Shown here piece by piece: positions 35,703 to 43,988 of a DNA stretch of 59,468 nucleotides (position 1 is its first letter; every line of letters begins with the position of its first letter). The notes beneath the pieces are model-generated. The model was not told the DNA's origin and ran no database searches. It saw only the letters and a list, made by a program, of their open reading frames with translations. The DNA comes from an uncultured Bacteroidota bacterium (GTDB taxonomy: Bacteria > Bacteroidota > Bacteroidia > Flavobacteriales > Flavobacteriaceae). The stretch is taken from assembly GCA_902593075.1 (NCBI GenBank), contig CACJHA010000003.1, forward strand, positions 1 to 59,468, given 5' to 3'. The position numbers and the translations under genes were made by a program.

Positions 35703-37256
35703 TCAAATTCTCAAAGATCTGTTTTTTTCGTCTCTAAATTTATATTGCAAGTATTGATAGGCATCTCTAGGAATTATATTAATTCTTCTTTTAAACTTTA
35801 TCCACCACTTGAATTTTATTGATGTAATGCCTTGTGTTAAGTATGCTGCAACAAAAGGATGAACATGTAAGTAAATGCTCTTCTTATTATGCTTAGGATG
35901 ATTTAATATACTATTTAAGTCAAATTTTATTTTATCTATCAAAATTATTGGAGCTTCTACTTCATTACTTTGATTTGGATTAGGTTCCAAAGTTTTAATT
36001 TTTAAAACTGGCCTAACCCTCTGCCTAGTTACTTGTATGAGTCCAAATTTAGATGGAGGAAGAATTTTATGTTTTGTTCTGTCTTTACTCATTTCTTCCT
36101 TCAAGTGAGTGAAAAGCTTTTTTCTATTTTCACTAGATGATAAATCAATAAAATCAATAACAATTATTCCACCCATGTCTCTTAACCTCAATTGTCTAGC
36201 AATCTCAGTAGCAGATATCATATTAACTTCAAAAGCAGTATCTTCTTGACTCTTTTCTTTGTTGGATCTATTACCACTATTCACATCAATTACATGCAAT
36301 GCTTCGGTATGTTCAATTACTAAATAAGCCCCTTTTTTCATAGAAACGGTTTTCCCAAAAGAAGTCTTTATCTGTCTTTCAATTCCAAACTTTTCAAAAA
36401 TAGGAAGTGAATCTTTATAAAGATTCACAATACTAGTCTTTTTTGGAGCAATAGAATCTAAGTATTCTTTTACTTCTTGCAAAAGTATTTTGTCGTCCAC
36501 ATAAATGCCTTTAAAAGAGTCATCGAAAATATCTCTTAATATAGATGAAGTTCTATTTATTTCACTTAAAACTTTATAAGGACATTTGTTAATATTACTA
36601 ATACTTTTACAAAGTTTTTTCCACCTATTGACTAAATTTTGTAGATCAGAATCTAATTCAGCAACTTTTTTCTCTTTAGCAACGGTTCTTACAATAACAC
36701 CAAAGTTTTTTGGTTTAATGCTATTTACTAGCCTCTTAAGACGAGTCCTTTCTTCTTTACTTTCAATTTTTTGAGATATAGAAACCCTATCTGAAAATGG
36801 AGTTAACACCATATATCTTCCAGCTAGGGAAATCTCGCATGATATTCTTGGCCCTTTAGTTGAAATGGGCTCTTTAATTATTTGGACCAAAATAAATTGG
36901 TTAGGTTTAAGTAAGTCTAAAACCTTACCATTTTTTTCTATATCTTTTTCTTTTACAAAATTGTTAAGCATGTAATTTTTTATCTTACCTGAATTTACAA
37001 GCTTGACATACTTTAAAAGAGATAGAAGTTGAGGTCCCAAGTCATGATAGTGAAGAAATCCATTCTTTTCGTGGCCAATATTTACAAAAGCAGCATTCAA
37101 TCCAGAAATTGGTTTTTTTACTCTAGCAAAAAAAATGTCGCCAACAGAAAATTTATTGTTATCTGTTTCTTTATTAAGCTCAATTAGTTTGCCTTCATTT
37201 AATAAGGCAAAATCAACAGCCGAAGAATTTGATCGTATTATCAATTCTTTATTCAC
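35703..37256 (-). CDS. rng: Ribonuclease E/G family endoribonuclease
   Basis: RNase G/E cleaves single-stranded RNA in rRNA maturation and mRNA decay. I chose the GTG at 37256, giving MNKELIIRSNSSAVDFALL, the usual Bacteroidota start; the frame is open to a TTG at 37295. In the 517 residues, the S1 domain holds VGDIFFARVKKPISGLNAAFVNIG, and the catalytic DNase-I-like region has HVIDVNSGN and the metal-binding IVIDFIDL. The zinc-link CPxC cysteines seen in RNase E are not visible. It follows the 29-residue basic protein gene after a 109-base leader with two hairpins and ends in a strong terminator. Confidence 0.93.
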   Translation of the reverse strand: MNKELIIRSNSSAVDFALLNEGKLIELNKETDNNKFSVGDIFFARVKKPISGLNAAFVNIGHEKNGFLHYHDLGPQLLSLLKYVKLVNSGKIKNYMLNNFVKEKDIEKNGKVLDLLKPNQFILVQIIKEPISTKGPRISCEISLAGRYMVLTPFSDRVSISQKIESKEERTRLKRLVNSIKPKNFGVIVRTVAKEKKVAELDSDLQNLVNRWKKLCKSISNINKCPYKVLSEINRTSSILRDIFDDSFKGIYVDDKILLQEVKEYLDSIAPKKTSIVNLYKDSLPIFEKFGIERQIKTSFGKTVSMKKGAYLVIEHTEALHVIDVNSGNRSNKEKSQEDTAFEVNMISATEIARQLRLRDMGGIIVIDFIDLSSSENRKKLFTHLKEEMSKDRTKHKILPPSKFGLIQVTRQRVRPVLKIKTLEPNPNQSNEVEAPIILIDKIKFDLNSILNHPKHNKKSIYLHVHPFVAAYLTQGITSIKFKWWIKFKRRINIIPRDAYQYLQYKFRDEKNRSLRI

Positions 37257-37271
37257 ATCGATTATTTTTAT

Positions 37272-37328
37272 GACGTACAAACGTCGATTAAACAAATTTT
37301 TTTCACGGATTTGGCTTTATTAGCCAAA
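37272..37328 (-). promoter_or_regulatory. Two hairpins in the rng mRNA leader
   Basis: On the minus strand the leader contains TTTGGCT-AATAA-AGCCAAA (37328-37310, perfect 7-bp stem, 5-base loop) and GACGT-TTGT-ACGTC (37285-37272, perfect 5-bp stem), ending 15 bases before the GTG start. Neither is followed by a T-run, so they are not ordinary terminators. RNase E autoregulates through its own leader in E. coli; a similar role here is inference. Confidence 0.5.
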
Positions 37329-37365
37329 CTTTCAAAGAACATTCAAGTTTTAAGTGTTTCAAGCA

Positions 37366-37455
37366 CTATTTCTTTTTATGTCGATTAGCTCTTCTTCTTT
37401 TTTTTCTTTTGTGAGTTGCTACCTTGTGTCTCTTTCTTTTTTTACCACTTGGCAT
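37366..37455 (-). CDS. 29-residue highly basic protein, probably ribosome-associated
   Basis: ATG at 37455 opens a short frame, MPSGKKRKRHKVATHKRKK followed by RRRANRHKKK, with 20 of 29 residues lysine, arginine or histidine. It starts 11 bases after the HU stop and lies 109 bases before rng. I recall near-identical short proteins at the same place in other Bacteroidota genomes. The composition resembles small ribosomal proteins such as bTHX; binding to rRNA or another nucleic acid is likely but the exact identity is not established here. Confidence 0.75.
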   Translation of the reverse strand: MPSGKKRKRHKVATHKRKKRRRANRHKKK

Positions 37456-37466
37456 ATTTAATATTT

Positions 37467-37754
37467 CTATAAAGTTACTTTAGATTTTACATTATTTACA
37501 AAAACCTTAGAAGGCTTAAATGAAGGTACATTGTGCTCTGGAATAATTACTGCAGTATTTTTTGATATATTTCTACCAGTTTTTTTAGCACGTTTTTTAA
37601 TAATGAAACTACCAAATCCTCTTAAATAAACATTATTACCACTCTCGAGCGAATCTTTTATTTCCCCCATAAATTTTTCAATAGTAATTTGAACATCGCT
37701 TTTATCAATTCCTAATTTATTTGAAATATTAGAAACAATTTCTGCTTTTGTCAT
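37467..37754 (-). CDS. HU/IHF-family DNA-binding protein
   Basis: A 95-residue nucleoid protein that bends DNA as a dimer. MTKAEIVSNISNKLGIDKSDV is the usual HU start, so I take the ATG at 37754. The DNA-binding beta-arm region is seen in VYLRGFGSFIIKKRAKKTGRN and VPSFKPSKVF. The longer frame to 37793 is unlikely because the candidate -7 box lies at 37791-37798. It heads the hup-29-residue protein-rng operon and is divergent from mutY. Confidence 0.95.
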   Translation of the reverse strand: MTKAEIVSNISNKLGIDKSDVQITIEKFMGEIKDSLESGNNVYLRGFGSFIIKKRAKKTGRNISKNTAVIIPEHNVPSFKPSKVFVNNVKSKVTL

Positions 37755-37790
37755 ATTATTTTGAATTATGGTTAATTTAATTTCTGTTGG

Positions 37791-37798
37791 CAAATATA
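37791..37798 (-). promoter_or_regulatory. Candidate -7 box of the HU operon promoter
   Basis: The minus strand reads TATATTTG, a perfect TAnnTTTG match, 36 bases before the HU ATG at 37754. It argues against the upstream start at 37793. No clear -33 TTG at normal spacing. Confidence 0.45.
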
Positions 37799-37818
37799 AA
37801 AATAATAATCACAATGAG

Positions 37819-37826
37819 TAATTTTG
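37819..37826 (+). promoter_or_regulatory. Candidate -7 box of the mutY promoter
   Basis: TAATTTTG matches TAnnTTTG and lies 33 bases before the mutY ATG at 37860. It overlaps the TTG at 37824 that would begin a longer frame, so the shorter MutY start is preferred. Confidence 0.45.
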
Positions 37827-37859
37827 TATAAATTTATTATACTAAAGAATATTTTCTTG

Positions 37860-38897
37860 ATGAAATTTTCTTCAAAGTTATTTTACTGGTATCAAAAAAA
37901 CAAAAGGGATTTGCCTTGGAGAGAAACAAAGAATCCTTATAAAATTTGGATATCAGAAGTAATACTTCAACAAACAAGAGTAAATCAGGGCCTACCATAC
38001 TATATAAAATTCTTAGAAAAGTACCCTTCCTTAAATGAATTATCTTTAGCAAGTGAAGAGGAAGTTTTGTTACTATGGCAAGGATTAGGATATTATAGAA
38101 GAGCAATTAATCTTTTAGAATCAGCTAAAAAAATTGCTAAAACAAAAAATGGAGTTTTTCCAAATACTTTCAATGATATTTTAAAGATTAAAGGAGTTGG
38201 AGATTATACGGCAAGTGCCATATCGTCTATATGTTTCGGTGAAAAAGAAGTCGTTATAGATGGGAATGTCTTTAGGTTTGTATCAAGATTATTTGGAATC
38301 AAAAGAGATATAAAGTTAAAGTCAACATTTTTTTTTATAAAAAAAAAATTAAAGTTATTAATTGAAAATTCAAATCCTGGGGATTTTAATCAAGCTTTAA
38401 TGGAGTTTGGAGCTTTGCAATGTCTACCTAATAAACCACTTTGTTATTCTTGTATTTTTAAATTAGAATGCAAGGCATATCTTATGAACGATGTCAAATC
38501 TTATCCAAAAAAAAAAATCAAAAGTTTTAAAAAAGAAAGGTTTTTTAATTACATCGTTATATCAAGCAATAAAAAACTAATTTTTAAAAAGAGAGTGGGA
38601 AATGATATTTGGAAAAATCTTTATGAATTTCCACTTGTTGAGGGTGAATATTCGAAATTGAATCAAATAGTAAGTAAAAAAGAATTCATTGTTTTAAATA
38701 ATAAACTGAAAAAATCAGCAAAATTTATTAAAGTTGTAACCGTGAAACATCTTCTTACACATCAAATATTAAATATCAAATTTTGGGTTTTTATTTCGGA
38801 GGGTTACATCATAAACTCACTTTCTTATAAGGAAAGTGTAAACTTACCTAAACCAATAGTAATTTCAGACTTTATTAATAAACATTTTAAGTCATAA
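37860..38897 (+). CDS. mutY: MutY, A/G-specific adenine glycosylase
   Basis: Removes adenine mispaired with 8-oxoguanine. Starting at the ATG at 37860 (MKFSSKLFYWYQKNKRDLPWR) the protein has 345 residues. Helix-hairpin-helix LKIKGVGDYTASAI with catalytic Asp in VIDGNVFRF are present, as is WISEVILQQTRV with the catalytic Glu. The 4Fe-4S cluster cysteines have the C-x6-C-x2-C-x5-C spacing (CLPNKPLCYSCIFKLEC). The C-terminal NUDIX-like domain that recognises 8-oxoG is there, though lysine-rich. The mutY-ssb-gldE-gldD order is one I recall as conserved in flavobacteria. Confidence 0.96.
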   Translation: MKFSSKLFYWYQKNKRDLPWRETKNPYKIWISEVILQQTRVNQGLPYYIKFLEKYPSLNELSLASEEEVLLLWQGLGYYRRAINLLESAKKIAKTKNGVFPNTFNDILKIKGVGDYTASAISSICFGEKEVVIDGNVFRFVSRLFGIKRDIKLKSTFFFIKKKLKLLIENSNPGDFNQALMEFGALQCLPNKPLCYSCIFKLECKAYLMNDVKSYPKKKIKSFKKERFFNYIVISSNKKLIFKKRVGNDIWKNLYEFPLVEGEYSKLNQIVSKKEFIVLNNKLKKSAKFIKVVTVKHLLTHQILNIKFWVFISEGYIINSLSYKESVNLPKPIVISDFINKHFKS

Positions 38898-38907
38898 TAG
38901 TATTTCT

Positions 38908-38915
38908 TATATTTG
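38908..38915 (+). promoter_or_regulatory. Candidate -7 box of the ssb promoter
   Basis: TATATTTG matches TAnnTTTG and lies 15 bases before the ssb ATG, in the short gap after mutY. It suggests ssb-gldE-gldD can be transcribed separately from mutY. Confidence 0.45.
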
Positions 38916-38930
38916 ATTTAAATTAAATTT

Positions 38931-39335
38931 ATGAGTGGCTCACTTAATAAGATCATGTTGATTGGACACCTTGGAGATGATGTGAAGATTCATCATTTTG
39001 AAGGAGGGGGGTCAATTGGACGATTCCCATTAGCAACAAATGAATCTTATACAAAAAAAGATACTGGTGAAAAAGTAACAGAAACCGAGTGGCATAACAT
39101 TGTTGTAAGAAATAAAGTCGCCGAAATTTGTTTAAAGTATCTTAGTAAAGGAGACAGAATTTATATAGAGGGTAAAATTAAAACTCGAAAATGGAAATCT
39201 GAGGATGGAAGCGACAGATATACTACTGAAATTAATGTTGATCAATTCACATTTTTGAATACCAAAAAAATTTCAGAATCTCAAAACTCCATAAATGAAG
39301 ATCCTAAAACGGAAAATCAAGATTTACCTTTCTAA
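38931..39335 (+). CDS. ssb: Single-stranded DNA-binding protein
   Basis: A 134-residue SSB with one OB fold (NKIMLIGHLGDDVKIHHFEGG, TEWHNIVVRNKVAEICLKYL, GDRIYIEGKIKTRKW) and the acidic tail ending DLPF, the hook for partner proteins such as RecO and RecJ, both in this window. Shorter than E. coli SSB because the glycine-rich linker is small. gldE starts 26 bases downstream. Confidence 0.95.
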   Translation: MSGSLNKIMLIGHLGDDVKIHHFEGGGSIGRFPLATNESYTKKDTGEKVTETEWHNIVVRNKVAEICLKYLSKGDRIYIEGKIKTRKWKSEDGSDRYTTEINVDQFTFLNTKKISESQNSINEDPKTENQDLPF

Positions 39336-39361
39336 TTCAATTTATAATATATAGTAAAAGC

Positions 39362-40630
39362 TTGCTAACCTCAATTATTTTAATTCAGTCAATCACATTG
39401 TTTATTTTATTGTTTTGTTCTGCCATTATTTCAGGAGCTGAAGTAGCTTTTTTCTCAATTTCTACAACTCAACTTGACTCAATACAATATAATTATCCTA
39501 AAGAAAAGGGTTTGATTGAAAAACTACTTAAAACACCTAAGAGATTATTAGCAACAATACTGGTTGCAAATAACTTTATAAACATTGCCTTGGTCCTTTT
39601 ATTTTCAAATATTAGCCAACTATTTTTAGCTAAAATCGAAAACCACCTTTTAAGCCTTCTTATAGAGGTGGTAATAATTTCTTTTATTATTTTAATTTTT
39701 GGTGAAATTTTACCAAAGATATTTGCCAACAGGAATAATTTAGTATTTGCTAGATTTACAGCATCTATTATTTACAGATTAGATAAATTTCTACTATTTA
39801 TTCTAACTGTGCCCATGAGTTTCATAACTAATTTCATTGAAAAAAGATTTGGTCAAAAGGGAGGTAATTTCTCAGTTGATGAATTATCAAAAGCTTTAGA
39901 ATTAACAAAACAAAATGACACGACAGAAGAAGAGGAAAAAATTTTAAGAGGTATAGTAAACTTTGGGAATATTGAAATTAGCCAGGTGATGTGTCCAAGA
40001 GTTGACATCTTTGCATTATCTTCAAATTTATCTCTAGATAAAGTTTTACCCAAGTTAATAGAAAATGGGTTTTCTCGAATACCTGTTTTTGAAAATCAAC
40101 TTGATAATATAATTGGAATTTTATATGTAAAAGATCTTTTACCAAATATTAAAAACAAAAATTTTGATTGGATATCAATCTTAAGACCAACATATTTTGT
40201 TCCTGAAAATAAAAAATTAGATGATTTATTAAAGGAATTTAAATTAAAGAAAATGCACATTGCTATGGTCGTTGATGAGTATGGAGGAACTTCTGGATTA
40301 GTAACCTTAGAAGATTTAATTGAAGAAATTGTTGGCGATATTTCTGATGAATTTGATTACGAGGATATAGAGTATTCTAAAATTGACAGCAACATATATT
40401 TATTTGATGCAAAAATTAGCCTAAATGACTTCTATAGGATATCTAAAATTTCATCGATTAAGAATTTTGAAAAAAGGAGAGGTGAAGCTGAAACTTTAGG
40501 AGGGTTTTTAACTGAAATTTCTCAAAGACTTCCGAGAATAAGAGAAAAAATATCATTTGAAAAAATTCAATTCACAATCGAATCTGTCGACAAAAAAAGA
40601 ATTAAAAGAGTTAAAGTTAAACTCTCATGA
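39362..40630 (+). CDS. gldE: GldE, CNNM/CBS-domain gliding-motility membrane protein
   Basis: A 422-residue membrane protein: DUF21/CNNM region with four hydrophobic segments (residues 1-150), a CBS-domain pair (ISQVMCPRVDIFALS and LKKMHIAMVVDEYGGTSGLVTLEDLIEEIVGD), and a C-terminal CorC/HlyC transporter-associated domain. Alone this would be a hemolysin-like or magnesium/cobalt efflux protein; its place between ssb and gldD identifies it as GldE, needed for full gliding and type IX secretion function in Flavobacterium. The start must be a TTG at 39362 since no ATG precedes the first hydrophobic segment. The stop overlaps the gldD start as ATGA. Confidence 0.9.
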   Translation: MLTSIILIQSITLFILLFCSAIISGAEVAFFSISTTQLDSIQYNYPKEKGLIEKLLKTPKRLLATILVANNFINIALVLLFSNISQLFLAKIENHLLSLLIEVVIISFIILIFGEILPKIFANRNNLVFARFTASIIYRLDKFLLFILTVPMSFITNFIEKRFGQKGGNFSVDELSKALELTKQNDTTEEEEKILRGIVNFGNIEISQVMCPRVDIFALSSNLSLDKVLPKLIENGFSRIPVFENQLDNIIGILYVKDLLPNIKNKNFDWISILRPTYFVPENKKLDDLLKEFKLKKMHIAMVVDEYGGTSGLVTLEDLIEEIVGDISDEFDYEDIEYSKIDSNIYLFDAKISLNDFYRISKISSIKNFEKRRGEAETLGGFLTEISQRLPRIREKISFEKIQFTIESVDKKRIKRVKVKLS

Positions 40631-41184
40631 AAAATTTTTTAATTCTACTTATTTTATTTGCTTTGATTATATCCTGCACTGGGAAACCAATGAAGCCAAA
40701 GCCAAAATCAATGTTAAATTTAAATTATCCTAATCCTAGATACATTATAAAAAAGTCAAAGTGTCCATATTCTATAAATATTAATCAGTCCAGCAATTTT
40801 GTATCGTTAGATAAATGCAATGACAGAATTATATATCCTAATTTGAAAGGTACTATATACCTTAGCTATAGAAAAATTAATAATAATTTTGATTCACTAT
40901 TGTCTGACGCATATAGTATGCCATTGAAACACGCTAGGAAAGCTGTCGGAATACCTGAAAAAGTTTTTATCAGTAGAAGAAATAAAACTTATGGTTCTAT
41001 ATTTCAGATAGTGGGTAATGCAGCTTCTCAAGTTCAGTTTTTTTTAACAGATAGTTTAAATCATTTTGTTTTTGGAGCACTATATTTTTACAAAAAACCG
41101 AATTACGATTCGATGATGCCGGCTGTAAATTATATAGGTAATGACATATCAAAATTAATGGAGTCTTTGAAGTGGACAGATTAA
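40627..41184 (+). CDS. gldD: GldD, gliding motility lipoprotein
   Basis: A 185-residue lipoprotein with lipobox LIISC at the end of its signal peptide, then TGKPMKPKPKSMLNLNYPNPRY, a segment I associate with GldD. The family is essential for gliding in F. johnsoniae and linked to the type IX secretion system, but its biochemical role is unknown. The ATG overlaps the gldE stop by 4 bases, so the two are translationally coupled. No other gld genes lie in the window. Confidence 0.9.
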   Translation: MKNFLILLILFALIISCTGKPMKPKPKSMLNLNYPNPRYIIKKSKCPYSININQSSNFVSLDKCNDRIIYPNLKGTIYLSYRKINNNFDSLLSDAYSMPLKHARKAVGIPEKVFISRRNKTYGSIFQIVGNAASQVQFFLTDSLNHFVFGALYFYKKPNYDSMMPAVNYIGNDISKLMESLKWTD

Positions 41185-41215
41185 AACTTTTAATAATAGT
41201 ATTAAAATTATTCTT

Positions 41216-42139
41216 TTGAGATCTTTTGTTAATCTTTTTCCTTTGTGGGTAATTCTCTTTTCAATTATAGCTTTGTTAAAGCCTGAGCTGTTTACCTGGT
41301 TCAGTGGTAACTTAATCACCTTTGGATTAGGTATTATTATGCTTGGTATGGGTTTAACTCTTAAAGTCAGTGATTTTAAAATTTTGTTAAAAAACCCAAG
41401 ATGGACAATTGTTGGAGTATTAATTCAATTTTCAGTTATGCCTTTTTTAGGGTGGATAATCTCTAAAATTTTTGAGTTGCCCGATTTTTTTGCTGTTGGA
41501 TTGATTTTGGTTTCATGTTGTCCAGGAGGGACTGCATCCAATGTTATAGCATACCTATCAAATTTGAACGTCGCCTTTTCAGTTAGCATGACTTTTATTT
41601 CGACGGTTACTGGAGTTATTTTAACCCCACTTTTGATAACTAATATATCTGGAGAATTAATAAATGTTGATTTAAGAGGTCTATTACTAAGTGCCACAAA
41701 AGTTGTTTTGTTGCCTGTTTTTTTAGGTTTGATTGTAAGTAAGTATTTTCAAGCGTTTACAAATAAAATTACAGGTTATTCTCCATCAGTTGCCGTTTTA
41801 TTGATAGTGCTAATAGTAGCAAGTATTATTGGTGAAGGAAAACAAATCATTTTACAGTCTGGATTAAACCTCTTAATTTCTGTTATGATTTTGCATCTTT
41901 TAGGATTTATAATTGGATACATTGTAAGCTTTATTTTTTTAAAAGATAAAAAATTATCGAAAACAATTTGTATTGAAATTGGCATGCAAAATTCTGGACT
42001 AGGTGTAGTTTTAGCAAAAGAAAATTATGTTAATCCCTCGACAGCAATTCCTTCGGCTATATCAAGTTTGGTTCATTCTATATACGGGAGTATATTTGTT
42101 TCGATTTTTAAGGAAAAAAAACAGGTAAAATGTCATTAA
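41216..42139 (+). CDS. Bile acid:sodium symporter (BASS) family transporter
   Basis: A 307-residue inner-membrane sodium symporter with about ten hydrophobic segments. The sodium-site segments are clear: SCCPGGTASNVIAYLSNLNVAFSVSMTFIS in the first half and EIGMQNSGLGVVLAKENY in the second. Bacterial BASS proteins carry organic acids such as pantoate or pyruvate as well as steroids; the substrate here is unknown. The start is TTG at 41216. The thiolase gene begins 10 bases before its end, so it may be co-expressed with acyl-CoA metabolism. Confidence 0.9.
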   Translation: MRSFVNLFPLWVILFSIIALLKPELFTWFSGNLITFGLGIIMLGMGLTLKVSDFKILLKNPRWTIVGVLIQFSVMPFLGWIISKIFELPDFFAVGLILVSCCPGGTASNVIAYLSNLNVAFSVSMTFISTVTGVILTPLLITNISGELINVDLRGLLLSATKVVLLPVFLGLIVSKYFQAFTNKITGYSPSVAVLLIVLIVASIIGEGKQIILQSGLNLLISVMILHLLGFIIGYIVSFIFLKDKKLSKTICIEIGMQNSGLGVVLAKENYVNPSTAIPSAISSLVHSIYGSIFVSIFKEKKQVKCH

Positions 42140-43317
42140 ATAAAGTTGTAATTGTTGAAGCTAAAAGAACACCAATAGGTTCTTTTATGGGATCTTTATC
42201 TAAAATTTCTGCCCCCTTAATTGGTGCAAAATCAATTGAGGCCGCGATAAAATCTATTTCTTTAAAACCTGACCTTATTGATGAAGTTTATTTTGGAAAT
42301 GTGCTTCAAGCTGGGGTTGGGCAAGCTCCAGCAAGACAGTCCGCAATTTATGCAGGAATTCCAAAAAATGTTCCCTGTACTACAATTAATAAGGTCTGTT
42401 CCTCGGGGATGAAAAGTATTTCAATAGCTGCTCAATCAATAGCGCTTGGTGAAAATAATATTGTTGTTGCAGGAGGAATGGAAAATATGAGCATGTCTCC
42501 GCATTATTTAAATTTAAGAAGAGGGTTAAAATTTGGAGATGCAACATTAAATGACGTTATGGAAATAGATGGATTAATGGATCCCTTTCACCATAAATTA
42601 ATGGGCGTATATGCTGAGGAAACTGCAAAAAAATATGGAATCTCTAGAGATGAACAAGACAAGTACTGTAAAGATTCTTATTTGAAAAGTCAAAATGCTT
42701 GGGAGAGAGGCTTTTTTAACAATGAAGTCTGTGAAATAAAAATCCAGGATTTAAAAGGGAAAGAAATTTATTTTAAAAAAGATGAGGAATGTTTTAATGT
42801 AAATTTTGATAAAATAAAAAATCTGAAATCGCCTTTTTTAAAAGGTGGGACTGTTACAGCAGCTAATGCTTCAACTATAAATGACGGTTCGGCAGCATTA
42901 ATTTTAATGTCAGAAAAAAAAGCAAAAGAGCTTAATTTAAATCCTTTAGCTGAAATTGTTTCCTATGCAGATGCTTCAAATGATCCTAAATGGTTCACTA
43001 CAGCTCCATCTAAAGTTTTGCCCATTGTGTTAAAAAGAGCAAATTTAGATTTATCACAAATAGATCTTCTGGAAATTAATGAAGCTTTTTCTGTTGTTGC
43101 TTTGGCAAATTTGAAAATCTTGGGAATAAATTCCGATATTGTAAATGTCAATGGCGGAGCTGTATCACTAGGTCATCCTTTAGGGTGTTCTGGGGCAAGA
43201 ATTGTTGTCACTCTTATTCATGCATTAAATCAAAGAAATTTAAAGAGAGGTGCAGCAATAATTTGTAATGGAGGGGGAGGAGCTTCTGCAATTATAATTG
43301 AAAGTATAAATGAATGA
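42130..43317 (+). CDS. Acetyl-CoA C-acetyltransferase (thiolase)
   Basis: A 395-residue thiolase that condenses or cleaves acetoacetyl-CoA and related 3-ketoacyl-CoA. The nucleophilic cysteine is in INKVCSSGMKS (about residue 90), and the catalytic His and second Cys are in GGAVSLGHPLGCSGARI with CNGGGGASA at the C terminus. All catalytic residues are present. With the 3-hydroxyacyl-CoA dehydrogenase and ETF genes 1.5-3 kb away, it fits fatty-acid or amino-acid carbon breakdown. Whether it prefers acetoacetyl-CoA or longer chains cannot be read from sequence. Confidence 0.95.
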   Translation: MSLNKVVIVEAKRTPIGSFMGSLSKISAPLIGAKSIEAAIKSISLKPDLIDEVYFGNVLQAGVGQAPARQSAIYAGIPKNVPCTTINKVCSSGMKSISIAAQSIALGENNIVVAGGMENMSMSPHYLNLRRGLKFGDATLNDVMEIDGLMDPFHHKLMGVYAEETAKKYGISRDEQDKYCKDSYLKSQNAWERGFFNNEVCEIKIQDLKGKEIYFKKDEECFNVNFDKIKNLKSPFLKGGTVTAANASTINDGSAALILMSEKKAKELNLNPLAEIVSYADASNDPKWFTTAPSKVLPIVLKRANLDLSQIDLLEINEAFSVVALANLKILGINSDIVNVNGGAVSLGHPLGCSGARIVVTLIHALNQRNLKRGAAIICNGGGGASAIIIESINE

Positions 43318-43721
43318 AGATTAGATTTTTATTTGCTTTAATAATGCTAGCTCAATTTTCCTTTTCGCAAGAGGTAGACTTTGATAATTTTATAAAAAAA
43401 CACGAATTAAAAGTAAAATCTGATATTGCATTTAAATCGTTAAAAAATTTAACAGACGAACTAGACTTAAGTTTTGAGTCTCAGCAGTGGCCTGTCCAAA
43501 TATTAAAATATGTAATCAAAGAACTCAGAGAAAATCCTATTATATCTTCTAAAATAACGGTTCAATTTATAATTGAACATTCCGATAAATCAAAAGTCAT
43601 AAAAATTGAAGTTCCTATAAAAGAAAAATATATTAACGCATTTAAATCTGAAGTTGGATTCAGGGATAATTATGTAGAATTTTTGTCCGACATATATGAC
43701 TTTATAATGGAAAGACTATAA
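43314..43721 (+). CDS. Small secreted protein of unknown function
   Basis: A 135-residue protein with a signal peptide (MKIRFLFALIMLAQFSFSQ) and a mixed, lysine-rich mature part rich in predicted helices then strands (SKITVQFIIEHSDKSKVIKIEV). I do not recognise a family. Its ATG overlaps the thiolase stop by 4 bases (ATGA), so it is expressed with thiolase, and its end overlaps the opposite small lipoprotein gene by 6 bases. Confidence 0.65.
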   Translation: MKIRFLFALIMLAQFSFSQEVDFDNFIKKHELKVKSDIAFKSLKNLTDELDLSFESQQWPVQILKYVIKELRENPIISSKITVQFIIEHSDKSKVIKIEVPIKEKYINAFKSEVGFRDNYVEFLSDIYDFIMERL

Positions 43722-43988
43722 TTGACAGTATTCCTCTCCAATTCTAAATTTAGTGTAAACATCTTTGCCAACTTCACCGCTACTTCTATTATCTGGCACG
43801 TAATATACAGTTTGATTTATACCTGTCCCACCAAATTGATTGAAGTTGTCAGAATCAAATATAAAATAGTAACGATTTTCAATAATTACTTTGTCAATTA
43901 TTACTCCGCATTTTTCATCTTTTTTACATGATACCAGTTTAAAGGCTAATATTGAAAAGATAATTTTATAGTTCTTAAGAATAATCAT
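43716..43988 (-). CDS. Small putative lipoprotein
   Basis: A 90-residue protein with an N-terminal hydrophobic stretch ending in the lipobox LVSC (about residue 21), then CKKDEKCGVII. The mature part is short, beta-like, rich in Tyr and Asn, with one extra cysteine pair candidate (Cys27 and the near-terminal Cys88). No family recognised. It overlaps the phosphatase-like gene upstream by 14 bases and is probably co-expressed with it. Confidence 0.6.
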   Translation of the reverse strand: MIILKNYKIIFSILAFKLVSCKKDEKCGVIIDKVIIENRYYFIFDSDNFNQFGGTGINQTVYYVPDNRSSGEVGKDVYTKFRIGEEYCQL

